Assembly: GCF_001456025.1 (NCBI RefSeq)
Contig: NZ_LMTZ01000108.1
Span: 1 to 64,000 of the forward strand
DNA: 64,000 nucleotides
Source of the DNA: Mastigocoleus testarum BC008
GTDB lineage: Bacteria; Cyanobacteriota; Cyanobacteriia; Cyanobacteriales; Nostocaceae
Reading direction: 5' to 3'
Shown here: in pieces, positions 9,364 to 17,869 of the stretch
Layout: each line of letters begins with the position of its first letter
How positions within the stretch are numbered: position 1 is the first letter of the stretch
Translations under genes and position numbers: made by a program
The notes under the pieces: model-generated
What the model saw: the letters and a program-made list of their open reading frames with translations, nothing else
Told to the model about the DNA's origin: nothing
Database searches by the model: none

Positions 9364-10539
9364 ATGTCTCAAATCGAAGCTTTAATTCAACCCCACGGTG
9401 GTAAGCTTATTAATTGCCGCTTGCAAGGAGAAGCAAGAGAAGAAACTCTGTCGAGAGCAAAAAAATTACCAATTCTTACCCTCTCTACACGCAATCTTGC
9501 TGACCTAGAGTGTATCGCTACAGGAGTTTATAGCCCTTTAAATGGCTTTGTTGAAGAAGAGGAATATAATTCCATTGTTAAAGATATGCGCTTAAGTAAT
9601 GGTTTAGCATGGAGTATTCCTGTTACTTTGCAAATTCCTGAATCTGTAGCAGATAAATACAAATTAAATTCTGAAATTGCTTTAGCTCATCCCAATGGAG
9701 ATATACTTGCAGTGATGAATGTTACTAGCAAGTTCAAGCCCGACCAAAATTTTGAAGCACGGCAAATTTATCGGACTAATGACAATGCACATCCCGGCGT
9801 ACGAGCTATGTTCAAGGAAGGGGAAATTTACCTTGGAGGTCCAATTCAACTAATCCAAGCAATTCCTCAGATGGATTTTCTAAATTATCGTCTTATTCCA
9901 GAAGACACTAGAGCAGAGTTTGCAAAACGTGAATGGAATAGTGTCGTAGCATTTCAAACTAGAAATCCTATCCACCGCGCCCATGAATACATCACCAAAA
10001 TTGCTCTAGAGGTTGTTGATGGATTGTTCATTAATCCCTTGGTCGGTCAAACAAAATCTGATGACATTCCAGCTCGGGTACGGATGCAATGTTATCAGGT
10101 TCTAATGGAAAAATATTATCCACAAAACCGCGTATTCTTGGGTGTATTCCCCGCAGCTATGCGCTATGCAGGACCTAGAGAAGCAATTATGCACGCGATC
10201 GCTCGTCAGAACTACGGTTGTACCCACTTTATCATTGGACGCGACCATGCAGGAGTTGGTGACTACTATGGTACTTACGATGCACAGCACATATTTGATG
10301 AATTTACCCAAGATGAATTAAATATTACTCCTTTAAAATTTGAACATGCTTTCTATTGCACTCGTACCCAGTCAATGGCTACAGCCAAAACCAGTCCTAG
10401 CACAAAGGGAGAAAGGATACACCTATCTGGAACAAAAGTACGGGAAATGTTGAGAAATGGTCAAACCCCACCACCAGAATTTTCTCGTCCAGAGGTTGCA
10501 GAAATTTTAGTTTCTTCAATGAAGCTAGCCACAGTTTAA
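9364..10539 (+). CDS. sat: sulfate adenylyltransferase (ATP sulfurylase)
   Basis: A cytosolic enzyme that activates sulfate with ATP to adenosine-5'-phosphosulfate and pyrophosphate, the first step of sulfate assimilation. Its 391 residues match the usual length of the single-domain bacterial and plant-type enzyme. The signature QTRNPxHRAHE is present ('FQTRNPIHRAHE', about residues 197-208), as is 'GRDHAGVG' (about 293-300). There is no fused APS kinase domain. GGAG stands 9 bases before the ATG. The gene is flanked by a probable sulfate permease and the APS/PAPS reductase, on the same strand. Confidence 0.95.
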   Translation: MSQIEALIQPHGGKLINCRLQGEAREETLSRAKKLPILTLSTRNLADLECIATGVYSPLNGFVEEEEYNSIVKDMRLSNGLAWSIPVTLQIPESVADKYKLNSEIALAHPNGDILAVMNVTSKFKPDQNFEARQIYRTNDNAHPGVRAMFKEGEIYLGGPIQLIQAIPQMDFLNYRLIPEDTRAEFAKREWNSVVAFQTRNPIHRAHEYITKIALEVVDGLFINPLVGQTKSDDIPARVRMQCYQVLMEKYYPQNRVFLGVFPAAMRYAGPREAIMHAIARQNYGCTHFIIGRDHAGVGDYYGTYDAQHIFDEFTQDELNITPLKFEHAFYCTRTQSMATAKTSPSTKGERIHLSGTKVREMLRNGQTPPPEFSRPEVAEILVSSMKLATV

Positions 10540-10628
10540 TTTTACTCGCCCATGTATGGGGTGCATCTCAATACCTGTAGGTAAGAAATCAAACAACAAA
10601 ATCTATTCCTAAAAAAGAGAGGAGAATC

Positions 10629-11384
10629 ATGAGTTTAGCTGATACTATTTCTATCATCGAATCAGACATTACCCAATTACAATCCGAATACTCACAGAAA
10701 AGTCCTCAAGATATTCTTGCATTTGCTCTCAAGCAGTTCGATAACATTACTATTTCCTTTAGCGGTGCAGAAGATGTAGTGTTGATAGATATGGCATCAA
10801 AAATCAAAAGAGATATTCAAGTATTCTCAATTGATACGGGTCGTTTACATCCCGAAACCTACCGATTTATTGATCGAGTTAGAAAACAATATCGAATAAA
10901 GATAGATGTAATTTCCCCTAATACTGCGGAAGTTGAAGCATTAGTTAAAGAAAAGGGATTATTTAGTTTTTATGAGGACGGTCACAAAGAATGTTGTGCA
11001 ATTCGGAAAGTTAAGCCACTACGTCGTAAACTTGCAACCATCGATGCTTGGATTACTGGACAGCGTAAAGACCAAAACCCTGCAACCAGAAATAGTGTTC
11101 CGGTAATTCAAGTAGATACTGCTTTCTCTACAGAGGAGAAGACATTAATTAAATTCAATCCCCTTGCAAATTGGACTTCTGCTCAAGTGTGGGAATATAT
11201 CCGGAAAAATAACGTTCCCTACAATAAACTACACAATCAAGGTTTTATTAGTATTGGTTGCGAACCTTGTACCAGAGCAGTTTTACCCAATCAACACGAG
11301 CGTCTCGGTCGTTGGTGGTGGGAAGAAGCTGCTGATAAGGAGTGTGGTTTCCACGAAATAAATTTGACTCAAAATAATGCTTAG
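10629..11384 (+). CDS. cysH: APS/PAPS reductase with iron-sulfur cysteines
   Basis: A cytosolic reductase converting activated sulfate to sulfite. It has a P-loop-like 'SFSGAEDV' near the start, the catalytic Cys in the C-terminal ECGFH (Cys239), and two further pairs, Cys122-Cys123 ('KECC') and Cys211/Cys214 ('GCEPCT'). The CC...CxxC set binds a [4Fe-4S] cluster in assimilatory APS reductases and is absent from the classic enterobacterial PAPS reductase. APS is therefore the likelier substrate, which fits the lack of an APS kinase gene in this window. Annotation pipelines often call this family phosphoadenylylsulfate reductase. An AGAGAGG ribosome site precedes the ATG. It lies 89 bases downstream of sat. 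Confidence 0.93.
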   Translation: MSLADTISIIESDITQLQSEYSQKSPQDILAFALKQFDNITISFSGAEDVVLIDMASKIKRDIQVFSIDTGRLHPETYRFIDRVRKQYRIKIDVISPNTAEVEALVKEKGLFSFYEDGHKECCAIRKVKPLRRKLATIDAWITGQRKDQNPATRNSVPVIQVDTAFSTEEKTLIKFNPLANWTSAQVWEYIRKNNVPYNKLHNQGFISIGCEPCTRAVLPNQHERLGRWWWEEAADKECGFHEINLTQNNA

Positions 11385-11429
11385 CTTGCTTCAAGAGACT
11401 ACCAATCAAACAATAAATAAATAACTTTT

Positions 11430-11454
11430 AGAGACGTAGCACTGCTATGTCTCT
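11430..11454. repeat. hairpin AGAGACGTAGCA / TGCTATGTCTCT
   Basis: A 12-base inverted repeat with one mismatch just after cysH. It belongs to the same sequence family as the inner hairpin of the element at 23890-24017 (AGAGACGTTGCA). It may be a dispersed palindromic repeat that also acts as a transcription end. Confidence 0.5.
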
Positions 11455-11554
11455 ACAAAGGAATCTGATTCCTAATTGTAATTATAAGTATTTCAAATTC
11501 ATCTCGATTTATCTCAAATTCATCTCCAAACTACTTCAAAAGTATCTCAAAATT

Positions 11555-11893
11555 ATGGTTATTAAATTAGTTCAAAAAATTAAATTAGATGGTAATCCCT
11601 GTCGTAAATCTGCAAAAATTTTAAACAGCCTGCATGAATTAAATTTAATAGACAAAATAGATGCAATTATCTCAGCAGATGAGCGTAATCCACATAATAA
11701 TGAAGGATTTATTTTAGCTAGTCAATATCAAGTATCATCTGCACCTTTTTTTATTGTTGAGAATGATGAAGGCGAACCAAAGATTTATACCGCATATTAT
11801 CGCTTCATGAAAGATATTTTCAATATCTCAATTCCTGAGAAGGAAGAAATCTCAGAAATTATGGCTCAAAATCCAGAGTTAGATTATATCTAA
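11555..11893 (+). CDS. thioredoxin/glutaredoxin-like protein
   Basis: A 112-residue protein. The frame is open further upstream to 11447, but that part overlaps a hairpin repeat, so I chose the ATG opening 'MVIKLVQKIKLDG'. It has a thioredoxin-like layout: 'GNPCRKSAKI' places a single Cys at the helix start (CxxS instead of CxxC), and 'SSAPFFIVE' supplies the cis-Pro loop. Families of this form are found beside sulfate-assimilation genes in cyanobacteria, where a monothiol redox protein could serve the reductase or bind the Fe-S cluster; that role is inference. No Shine-Dalgarno sequence is visible. Confidence 0.7.
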   Translation: MVIKLVQKIKLDGNPCRKSAKILNSLHELNLIDKIDAIISADERNPHNNEGFILASQYQVSSAPFFIVENDEGEPKIYTAYYRFMKDIFNISIPEKEEISEIMAQNPELDYI

Positions 11894-12011
11894 GCTTAAT
11901 TGAGACGTTAAATAATATATTGACTCGAATAATATATTAAGTCTCTATATATTTAAAGCAAAAAAATATCCAAATTGAAATGATTAATAGCATTTACTTA
12001 TAACCTTCATA

Positions 12012-13046
12012 ATGGATAATCCACCTCAAAAGTTTCAAGTCAAATTAACCAAAATATTTCCAATTTCTAGCATAATACCAGGTTTATTATTAACTGGTGG
12101 AATTGCTATTCTTGCAGAATCTCTAAAAAAACTACCATCACTTTCACTATTTAGTTCCCTAATCGTAGCAATCCTGTTAGGAATTATAGTTAAAAATACA
12201 ATTGGAGTTCCTCAAATTTTTCGTCCGGGAATTACCTTTTCTTTAAAACGTATTTTGCGATTGGCTATTATTCTCCTAGGATTGCGATTAAGTTTACCTC
12301 AAATACTTGCAGTTGGCCCCATTGGTTTAGTAATTGTTGTAGCAACCTTAGTCAGCACATTTGTTTTTACTTGTTGGTTTGGGAGACAAATTGGAGTCAA
12401 TCCAAAACTAACAAAATTAATTGCTGCGGGTACTTCTATTTGCGGTGCTTCTGCTATAGTAGCCACAAATGGTGTAGTAGAAAGTAAAGATAAAGATGCG
12501 GCTTATGCTGTGGCAATAGTAACAATTTTCGGTACTATTTCCATGTTAGTTTATCCTTTATTATCTGGTTTACTTCAAGTCACACCCGAACAATTTGGAA
12601 TTTGGTGTGGTGTTTCCATTCATGAAACAGCTCAGGTAATTGCAGCAGCATTTCAAGGTGGACAAACTAGTGGTGAGCTAGCAACTGTTGCTAAATTATC
12701 GAGAGTTATATTTTTAGCTCCAGTTGTTTTAACGTTGGGAATTTTATCACCACCTGCAAATAATTCATCAAAAGAAGGTAAGTCGAGAAAATTACCGATA
12801 CCTTGGTTTGTATTTGGATTTATTGCTCTAATGCTACTCAATAGTGCAAATATATTTCCTGATAGCTTCAAAAAATCAGTGACTGAATTTAACCACTTAC
12901 TACTAACAATTTCAATGGCGGGAATGGGTTTGAAAACTAGCATTATTGATATTAAACAAAGCGGCTTAAAACCTCTTTATCTAGGTGCTATTTCATGGTT
13001 ATTTATTTCTATTCTCAGTTTTGGTATGATTGAGGCTTTTTATTAA
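12012..13046 (+). CDS. YeiH/UPF0324-family putative sulfate exporter
   Basis: A membrane protein of 344 residues with about ten hydrophobic segments, of the UPF0324 (COG2855) family usually annotated as 'putative sulfate exporter'. Typical family stretches are 'GTSICGASAIVATNGVV' and 'GVSIHETAQVIAAAF'. Experimental support for sulfate as substrate is thin for the family as a whole. Its place at the end of the sulfur gene run strengthens a role in exporting sulfite, sulfate or another sulfur anion when uptake exceeds need. Confidence 0.85.
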   Translation: MDNPPQKFQVKLTKIFPISSIIPGLLLTGGIAILAESLKKLPSLSLFSSLIVAILLGIIVKNTIGVPQIFRPGITFSLKRILRLAIILLGLRLSLPQILAVGPIGLVIVVATLVSTFVFTCWFGRQIGVNPKLTKLIAAGTSICGASAIVATNGVVESKDKDAAYAVAIVTIFGTISMLVYPLLSGLLQVTPEQFGIWCGVSIHETAQVIAAAFQGGQTSGELATVAKLSRVIFLAPVVLTLGILSPPANNSSKEGKSRKLPIPWFVFGFIALMLLNSANIFPDSFKKSVTEFNHLLLTISMAGMGLKTSIIDIKQSGLKPLYLGAISWLFISILSFGMIEAFY

Positions 13047-13135
13047 TCTAGTGTAACGTTTTCTGAGCTAAGATTGCTTTAAATTCAAGGTAAAATTATC
13101 ATCCCACCTTATTTTTTAATTATTGGAGGTTTGCA

Positions 13136-13708
13136 ATGAAGAAAATTTTATGGAGTATTGCTGCATTGGGCTTATTGGTTCTTCCTGCTTATGCTACTCA
13201 AGGGATTAGAGAAAATTCAAAAAATGAAATAGCTAGGAATAATAAAGCTACTCAAGAAATTCGGGAAAATACTAATAAAAATGAGATAGCCAGAACTCAT
13301 AGACATGGTGCAAGAAGAGATGGAATTGTAAGATTCAAGAGTAATTATAGTGTAGAAGAAACAGTCAAACGCTTTCAATCCATCGCCAAAGAACAGGGTT
13401 TAAATATTGTTACCACAGTTAATCATCAAGCTGGAGCCGAATCTGTTGGTTTAGAATTAAGACCAACTCAAGTAATCATATTTGGTAATCCTCGTGCTGG
13501 TACTCCACTGATGCAGTGCAATCAAACTGCAGGAATCGATCTACCACAAAAAGCACTTATTTGGGAAGACGAACAAGGACAAGTATGGCTTGGTTACAAC
13601 AGTCCAAGATATTTATTTATTCGTCACAGATTGAGAGGTTGCGGTGAAGAAGCATTAGAAAGAATCGGTAATGCTTTAAAAATGTTAGCCCAGAGAGTAA
13701 CCCAGTAA
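13136..13708 (+). CDS. exported DUF302-domain protein
   Basis: A 190-residue protein with an N-terminal signal peptide (MKK..., hydrophobic core, cleavage near 'AYA-TQ'). Residues about 60-185 form a DUF302-like domain, with 'YSVEETVKRFQSIAKEQG' near its start. A linker at about residues 21-55 is an imperfect duplication (TQGIREN..NEIAR and TQEIREN..NEIAR). A GGAGG ribosome site precedes the ATG. DUF302 has no settled function. Two Cys residues, one in 'MQCNQ' and one in 'RGCGEE', could pair in the periplasm. It probably has its own promoter, since 89 bases separate it from the YeiH gene. Confidence 0.75.
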   Translation: MKKILWSIAALGLLVLPAYATQGIRENSKNEIARNNKATQEIRENTNKNEIARTHRHGARRDGIVRFKSNYSVEETVKRFQSIAKEQGLNIVTTVNHQAGAESVGLELRPTQVIIFGNPRAGTPLMQCNQTAGIDLPQKALIWEDEQGQVWLGYNSPRYLFIRHRLRGCGEEALERIGNALKMLAQRVTQ

Positions 13709-14259
13709 TATTGTGTTCGCTTAGTTACTTTTCATTAAGTACGCAGGGGGAAGAGAGGAGGGTGCAGATTGAGAGAGGATTTCCAGTTTTTTACACATGT
13801 GCAGGAATCATAAATAATTTACCGAACATGATATAAAAACTGTAGAATCTCTACAAATACGCAGGATACAATTTGCATGTCTGCTCAATAAACTTCCCTT
13901 TGATAATGTTTTGATGAAATAATATTAGGTAATAGGGAACTGGAAATAGAGAATAGGGAAAAAATATACGAATTTCATCTTTTTGCATGGATAATTTCTG
14001 CACTGTAATCATGTAGATTATTTTTATCCTAGATTAGGATGACATAGCTTATACGAATGATTTATTGTTGTTATTTATACGAAAATATAACTTCCTAAGT
14101 TTCCCAACAATGTGATGTTTTGAAGGTTTTGTTACCTCCAAATTATAAACTAACACCACCATCCAACGCTTTTAAAACACTTAAGAGAAACGCGCTTACA
14201 CTATGGGGTGGAAAAATTATCCCATAATTCTTTAAAACTTTTATTAAAATGTCATCCAA
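13709..14259. other. spacer, no gene seen
   Basis: About 550 bases of AT-rich DNA with a short purine-rich run near 13745-13780. No ORF with a ribosome site was found. Confidence 0.4.
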
Positions 14260-14288
14260 GTAGACAAATATGTCTACTAAAATTAGAC
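14260..14288. promoter_or_regulatory. GTAGAC palindrome, copy 1 (probable TetR operator)
   Basis: GTAGACAAATATGTCTAC (14260-14277) is an 18-bp inverted repeat with 7-base arms. An extra half-site TAGAC follows at 14284-14288. The same GTAGAC-N6-GTCTAC layout recurs at 14959-14976 on the other side of the tetR gene, which makes it the likely operator of that regulator. Confidence 0.55.
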
Positions 14289-14329
14289 TAAATAATTGAA
14301 CGATACCAAATAATTAAGCTAAATTATTA

Positions 14330-14947
14330 TTATTCTGCATTCATAAAAGCAACTAAAGTCTCACGAGCGTATTCTGCTCCTTCGGGATTACCTTCAATAC
14401 TTGCCATTAAAATTGAACCACTAACTAAAAGTAAATACTGTTGAGAAAAAACTTCAGGTTTAGGAATACCAGCTTCGAGAGCAAGTTTAAAAATGTAAGT
14501 TCGCATTGATTGTCTGACAGTCGCGCAAATTTGCTTCACAGAATGGGAAGTATTTGCAAGCTCCACAGCGGCTTTAATAAAAGGACATCCCTTAAAATCA
14601 GGACTTACATACCATTCACGTAAAACATCAAAGCTTGTTAATATTTTTTCTCTAGGACTACTCGCTCTTTGGTCAAGAGTTTCTTCAAACCATTTCAGCC
14701 ATCGTTTGGCTTGAAAGCGCATCACTTCGATAATCAATTCGTCTTTTGATGGAAAATATCGATAAAATGTGCGTCTAGCAACATCTGAATTTGCAATTAC
14801 CTCATTGATACTAACTTGATTGAAGCCTTTGCACTCAAACAATTCCGCTGCTGCAATCAAAATTTTATCCCGTGGCTCCCGTTTTTTCAGAGAACCCAGC
14901 GAAATGGAATGATTCTGTTGATATTCATAATTATTGTCACCACTCAT
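14330..14947 (-). CDS. TetR/AcrR-family transcriptional regulator
   Basis: A 205-residue regulator. The N-terminal helix-turn-helix spans about residues 24-70 with the TetR signature 'ILIAAAELFECKGF...SINEVIANSDVARRTFYRYFPSKDELI'. The C-terminal ligand and dimer domain contains the 'KGCPFIKAAVELA' segment shared by a TetR subgroup. Matching palindromes lie 53 bases beyond its stop and 12 bases upstream of its start, so autoregulation is likely, with possible control of the divergent kinase gene at 15109. The ligand is unknown; no transporter gene is adjacent. Confidence 0.9.
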   Translation of the reverse strand: MSGDNNYEYQQNHSISLGSLKKREPRDKILIAAAELFECKGFNQVSINEVIANSDVARRTFYRYFPSKDELIIEVMRFQAKRWLKWFEETLDQRASSPREKILTSFDVLREWYVSPDFKGCPFIKAAVELANTSHSVKQICATVRQSMRTYIFKLALEAGIPKPEVFSQQYLLLVSGSILMASIEGNPEGAEYARETLVAFMNAE

Positions 14948-14958
14948 AAATCAATCAT

Positions 14959-14976
14959 GTAGACTGTGGTGTCTAC
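14959..14976. promoter_or_regulatory. GTAGAC palindrome, copy 2 (probable TetR operator)
   Basis: GTAGACTGTGGTGTCTAC has 6-base perfect arms and the same 18-bp length as copy 1. It lies between the start of tetR and the divergent kinase gene, where a repressor could cover both promoters. Confidence 0.6.
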
Positions 14977-15108
14977 TTTGTAGTATCTTAAAATGCAGCC
15001 TTATGTATTTATCAAACTAAGGCTTCCGAGATTTAACCGTATATAAAGTGTTTCATTTTTGTCTGTATTTGACAATAGTCTACAGAATTAAGAACCAGGG
15101 AGCGAGGG

Positions 15109-16773
15109 ATGATAAAAGAAAAGCGGCTTGAAATCGGATTGTTTGTCATGCGTTTAAGCCTTGGAATCTTGTTTTTAGCTTTAGTGATGCAAAAATTTAT
15201 ACTAACTAAAGCAACACAAGGTATGTTAGAAGGATTTCATTCTTTTGAGTTATCGATCGCTGCATGTTATCTACTATATTTTGTTGCAGTGATTTTGATA
15301 TTAATCTTCCTTGCTGGTTTATATAAAACATTTTCTTACGGTACTTTGTTAGGTATGCAGTTAGTATCAGTTATTTCTATGCACAGGGAAATGTTCGATC
15401 CTAACAAGCATCATTATGTTTTATCTTGGGAAAGTATTCCAGTAATAGGAGCTTTGACTGCATTATTTTTATTGCGGGATAAAGATTATTTTTTAACTTT
15501 CCAGCAGATAGCAAACAATAAACTAGATTCATTAAATAATAATTCTTGGAAGTACCAACAAAGAACTTTAGAAATTTTGTCATCTCTGAGTCATCGTACG
15601 GGTGACTTGAAAGTCTATTTAAAAGAGATTGCAAAAGGAGTTAGTGAATTAATTAGTGTTGATTCTTCTGCAATTACTATTTGTCAACAAGGTTTTGGTC
15701 AGTTATTAGCTAGTAATATCGAACATCATGAGGATAAGAGAACTCATTCGCTACACGGTCAATTAACTGGTACTGTTGTTAATACTGGTCAATCCTTGGT
15801 CGTTGAAGATACAGAAAATTGTACCGAATATGGTGAAGCTCCACCAGGATGTCGTGCATATTTGGGAATACCTTTACGTACACCTCAAGGGGAAGTAATA
15901 GGTACAATTTGTTCTTTTCATCAAAAACCTCGTAATTTTTCTACTCTAGAAATCGAGATTGTTGAACTCTTTGCAGAACGAGCTGCAACAGCAATTGATA
16001 ATCACTATCTTTATCAACAACAAAGACAATTTAATCAATTTTTGGAAAAAGAAGTAAATCTCAAAACAGAAGAGTTACAAGCCACTCAAACTAAACTTAT
16101 TGAACGGGAAAATTTGGCTGCGATCGGTGAATTTGCAGCTTCGATTGTTCACGAAATTCGTAATCCCCTTTCCACAATAAATTTAGTTTTAGAGTATTTT
16201 AGTAAATCTGATTTATCTGAACAGCTGAGAAAGCGGTTAAATTTGGCATTAGATGAGGCAAAGCGTTTAGAAAAATTATTAAAAGAGATATTACTTTATG
16301 CAAAGCCACAAATCTTAGATATTTCAGAAATTAATATTAATAAATGTATTCAAAAAGTATTAGAATTACAGCGAAATTTGCCAGATACAATCAATAAAAG
16401 CATTGAATTTGAGTATGGGAACGTCGAAGTCAGCATACAGGGTGATGAAGATAAAATTAAACAAGTATTAATTAATATTATACAGAATGCTTGCGAAGCA
16501 GTAGTCTCTGGAGAAAAAGTTAAATTACAAGTAAACATTAACCCAAGATTGCAAGAAGTTTGCATTCAAGTTCGCAATGGTGGAGAACCTATACCACCCC
16601 ACATATTACCATTGTTGACTCAACCATTCTTTTCCACAAAATCTTCTGGGACTGGATTAGGACTTGCAATTACTAAAAGGATTATAGAAGCACATAACGG
16701 AGAATTGTCTATCGAATCTAATGCTGAGGAAGGGACTTTAGTAACAGTAAGATTACCGCTATTTTTAGCATAA
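15109..16773 (+). CDS. DoxX-like/GAF sensor histidine kinase
   Basis: A membrane kinase of 554 residues. The first 125 residues contain about four hydrophobic helices with a DoxX-like look ('VMRLSLGILFLALVMQKFI', 'LAGLYKTFSYGTLLGMQL', 'ALTALFLLRDKD'). A GAF domain follows at about 160-300, then a short coiled coil and the kinase core: the H box 'SIVHEIRNPLST' (His348), the N box 'INIIQNACEAV' and the G box 'TGLGLAITKRI'. DoxX proteins are small quinone-linked membrane proteins, so the fused domain may sense redox state; this is inference. The OmpR-type regulator 138 bases downstream is the probable partner. An AGGGAG ribosome site precedes the ATG. Confidence 0.88.
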   Translation: MIKEKRLEIGLFVMRLSLGILFLALVMQKFILTKATQGMLEGFHSFELSIAACYLLYFVAVILILIFLAGLYKTFSYGTLLGMQLVSVISMHREMFDPNKHHYVLSWESIPVIGALTALFLLRDKDYFLTFQQIANNKLDSLNNNSWKYQQRTLEILSSLSHRTGDLKVYLKEIAKGVSELISVDSSAITICQQGFGQLLASNIEHHEDKRTHSLHGQLTGTVVNTGQSLVVEDTENCTEYGEAPPGCRAYLGIPLRTPQGEVIGTICSFHQKPRNFSTLEIEIVELFAERAATAIDNHYLYQQQRQFNQFLEKEVNLKTEELQATQTKLIERENLAAIGEFAASIVHEIRNPLSTINLVLEYFSKSDLSEQLRKRLNLALDEAKRLEKLLKEILLYAKPQILDISEININKCIQKVLELQRNLPDTINKSIEFEYGNVEVSIQGDEDKIKQVLINIIQNACEAVVSGEKVKLQVNINPRLQEVCIQVRNGGEPIPPHILPLLTQPFFSTKSSGTGLGLAITKRIIEAHNGELSIESNAEEGTLVTVRLPLFLA

Positions 16774-16911
16774 AAGTATCAATTAATTATCAAAAATATT
16801 TTAAATAGCCTGTTTTGATTTATTGTTTAATTTTATTTATTTGATTTTGGTTGTTTGATTTTGTAAATTAAACCAGCAAATAGAGATATTTGAAAATGTG
16901 GAGATTAGGTT

Positions 16912-17598
16912 GTGAGCGAACATATCCTTCTGGTTGAAGATGAAGTCAATCTCGCTGAATTTTTAGAAATGGAGTTAACTTCTGAAGGTTATATCGTCAG
17001 TGTTGCTCATGATGGGGTAACAGGATTAATGTTAGCACGAAAATCAAATCCAGATTTAGCAATTTTAGATTGGATGCTCCCCAGCTTAACTGGGTTAGAA
17101 CTTTGTCGTCGTTTGCGAGCAACAAAAACTAAAATTCCGATTATTTTACTCACAGCTAAACATGAAGTAAGTTCTCGGGTTATGGGTTTGGATGCAGGAG
17201 CTGATGACTATCTCATAAAACCTTTCAAACTTGAAGAACTTTTGGCGAGAATTCGCGCTCATTTACGTCGAAGCGTAGAAAAAGATAAACGTCATTTATT
17301 AATATTTGAAGATTTAATTTTGAACCGTAAAACTCATGAAGTGTTTCGCGGTAATCGAGCAATAGAATTAACTGTAAAAGAGTTTGACTTACTAGAATAT
17401 TTGATGAGCAACCCCCATCAAATATTTACTAGAAACCAAATTTTAGAACAAGTTTGGGGTTACGACTTTGTTGCTGATTCCAATGTGATTGAGGTATATG
17501 TACGTTATCTGCGTCTTAAACTTGAAAAAAATGATGAGAAACGTCTAATCCATACAGTTAGGGGCATAGGATATGTATTAGATGTCTCCAAGCATTGA
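16912..17598 (+). CDS. OmpR-family response regulator
   Basis: A DNA-binding regulator of 228 residues. The receiver domain (about 1-120) has the acidic pair in 'LLVEDE', the phospho-accepting Asp in 'AILDWMLPS', Thr in 'LLTAKH' and Lys in 'LIKPF'. A winged-helix C-terminal domain (about 130-225) ends 'LIHTVRGIGYVL'. It starts with GTG, with GGAG 8 bases upstream. It is encoded just after the DoxX-like/GAF kinase on the same strand, so the two form a probable two-component pair. Confidence 0.93.
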   Translation: MSEHILLVEDEVNLAEFLEMELTSEGYIVSVAHDGVTGLMLARKSNPDLAILDWMLPSLTGLELCRRLRATKTKIPIILLTAKHEVSSRVMGLDAGADDYLIKPFKLEELLARIRAHLRRSVEKDKRHLLIFEDLILNRKTHEVFRGNRAIELTVKEFDLLEYLMSNPHQIFTRNQILEQVWGYDFVADSNVIEVYVRYLRLKLEKNDEKRLIHTVRGIGYVLDVSKH

Positions 17599-17741
17599 GA
17601 ACATCAGTCTGATGGGATTTTATTCGCAAAAAATTCTTCCTTATCTTCACGTAATATGAAGCACAATTTGTGAGAAGCCATTTTTGCTGCAATATAGCTC
17701 TCTAACACCCACACTACCATTGAAGTGAGATCCGATACTCT

Positions 17742-17869
17742 AAGTAAGTAGGCGAGAAAAAAGTAAACTATGTAAATAAATATAAAATATCTGTATTTGG
17801 CTTGTAATAGCGCTTTAGCGCTAAAGTGCTACTACAAACAAGTTATTATTTTCTTACTAACACACTTAA
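17742..17869 (+). mobile_element. MITE-like repeat, copy 1
   Basis: About 128 bases nearly identical to the reverse complement of 46682-46810. It begins AAGTAAGTAGGCGAG, has an AT-rich arm with 'AGTAAACTATGTAAATAAAT', a central palindrome TAGCGCTTTAGCGCTA, and ends in a degenerate inverted copy of the first end. It codes for nothing and has the form of a miniature inverted-repeat element. Confidence 0.7.
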
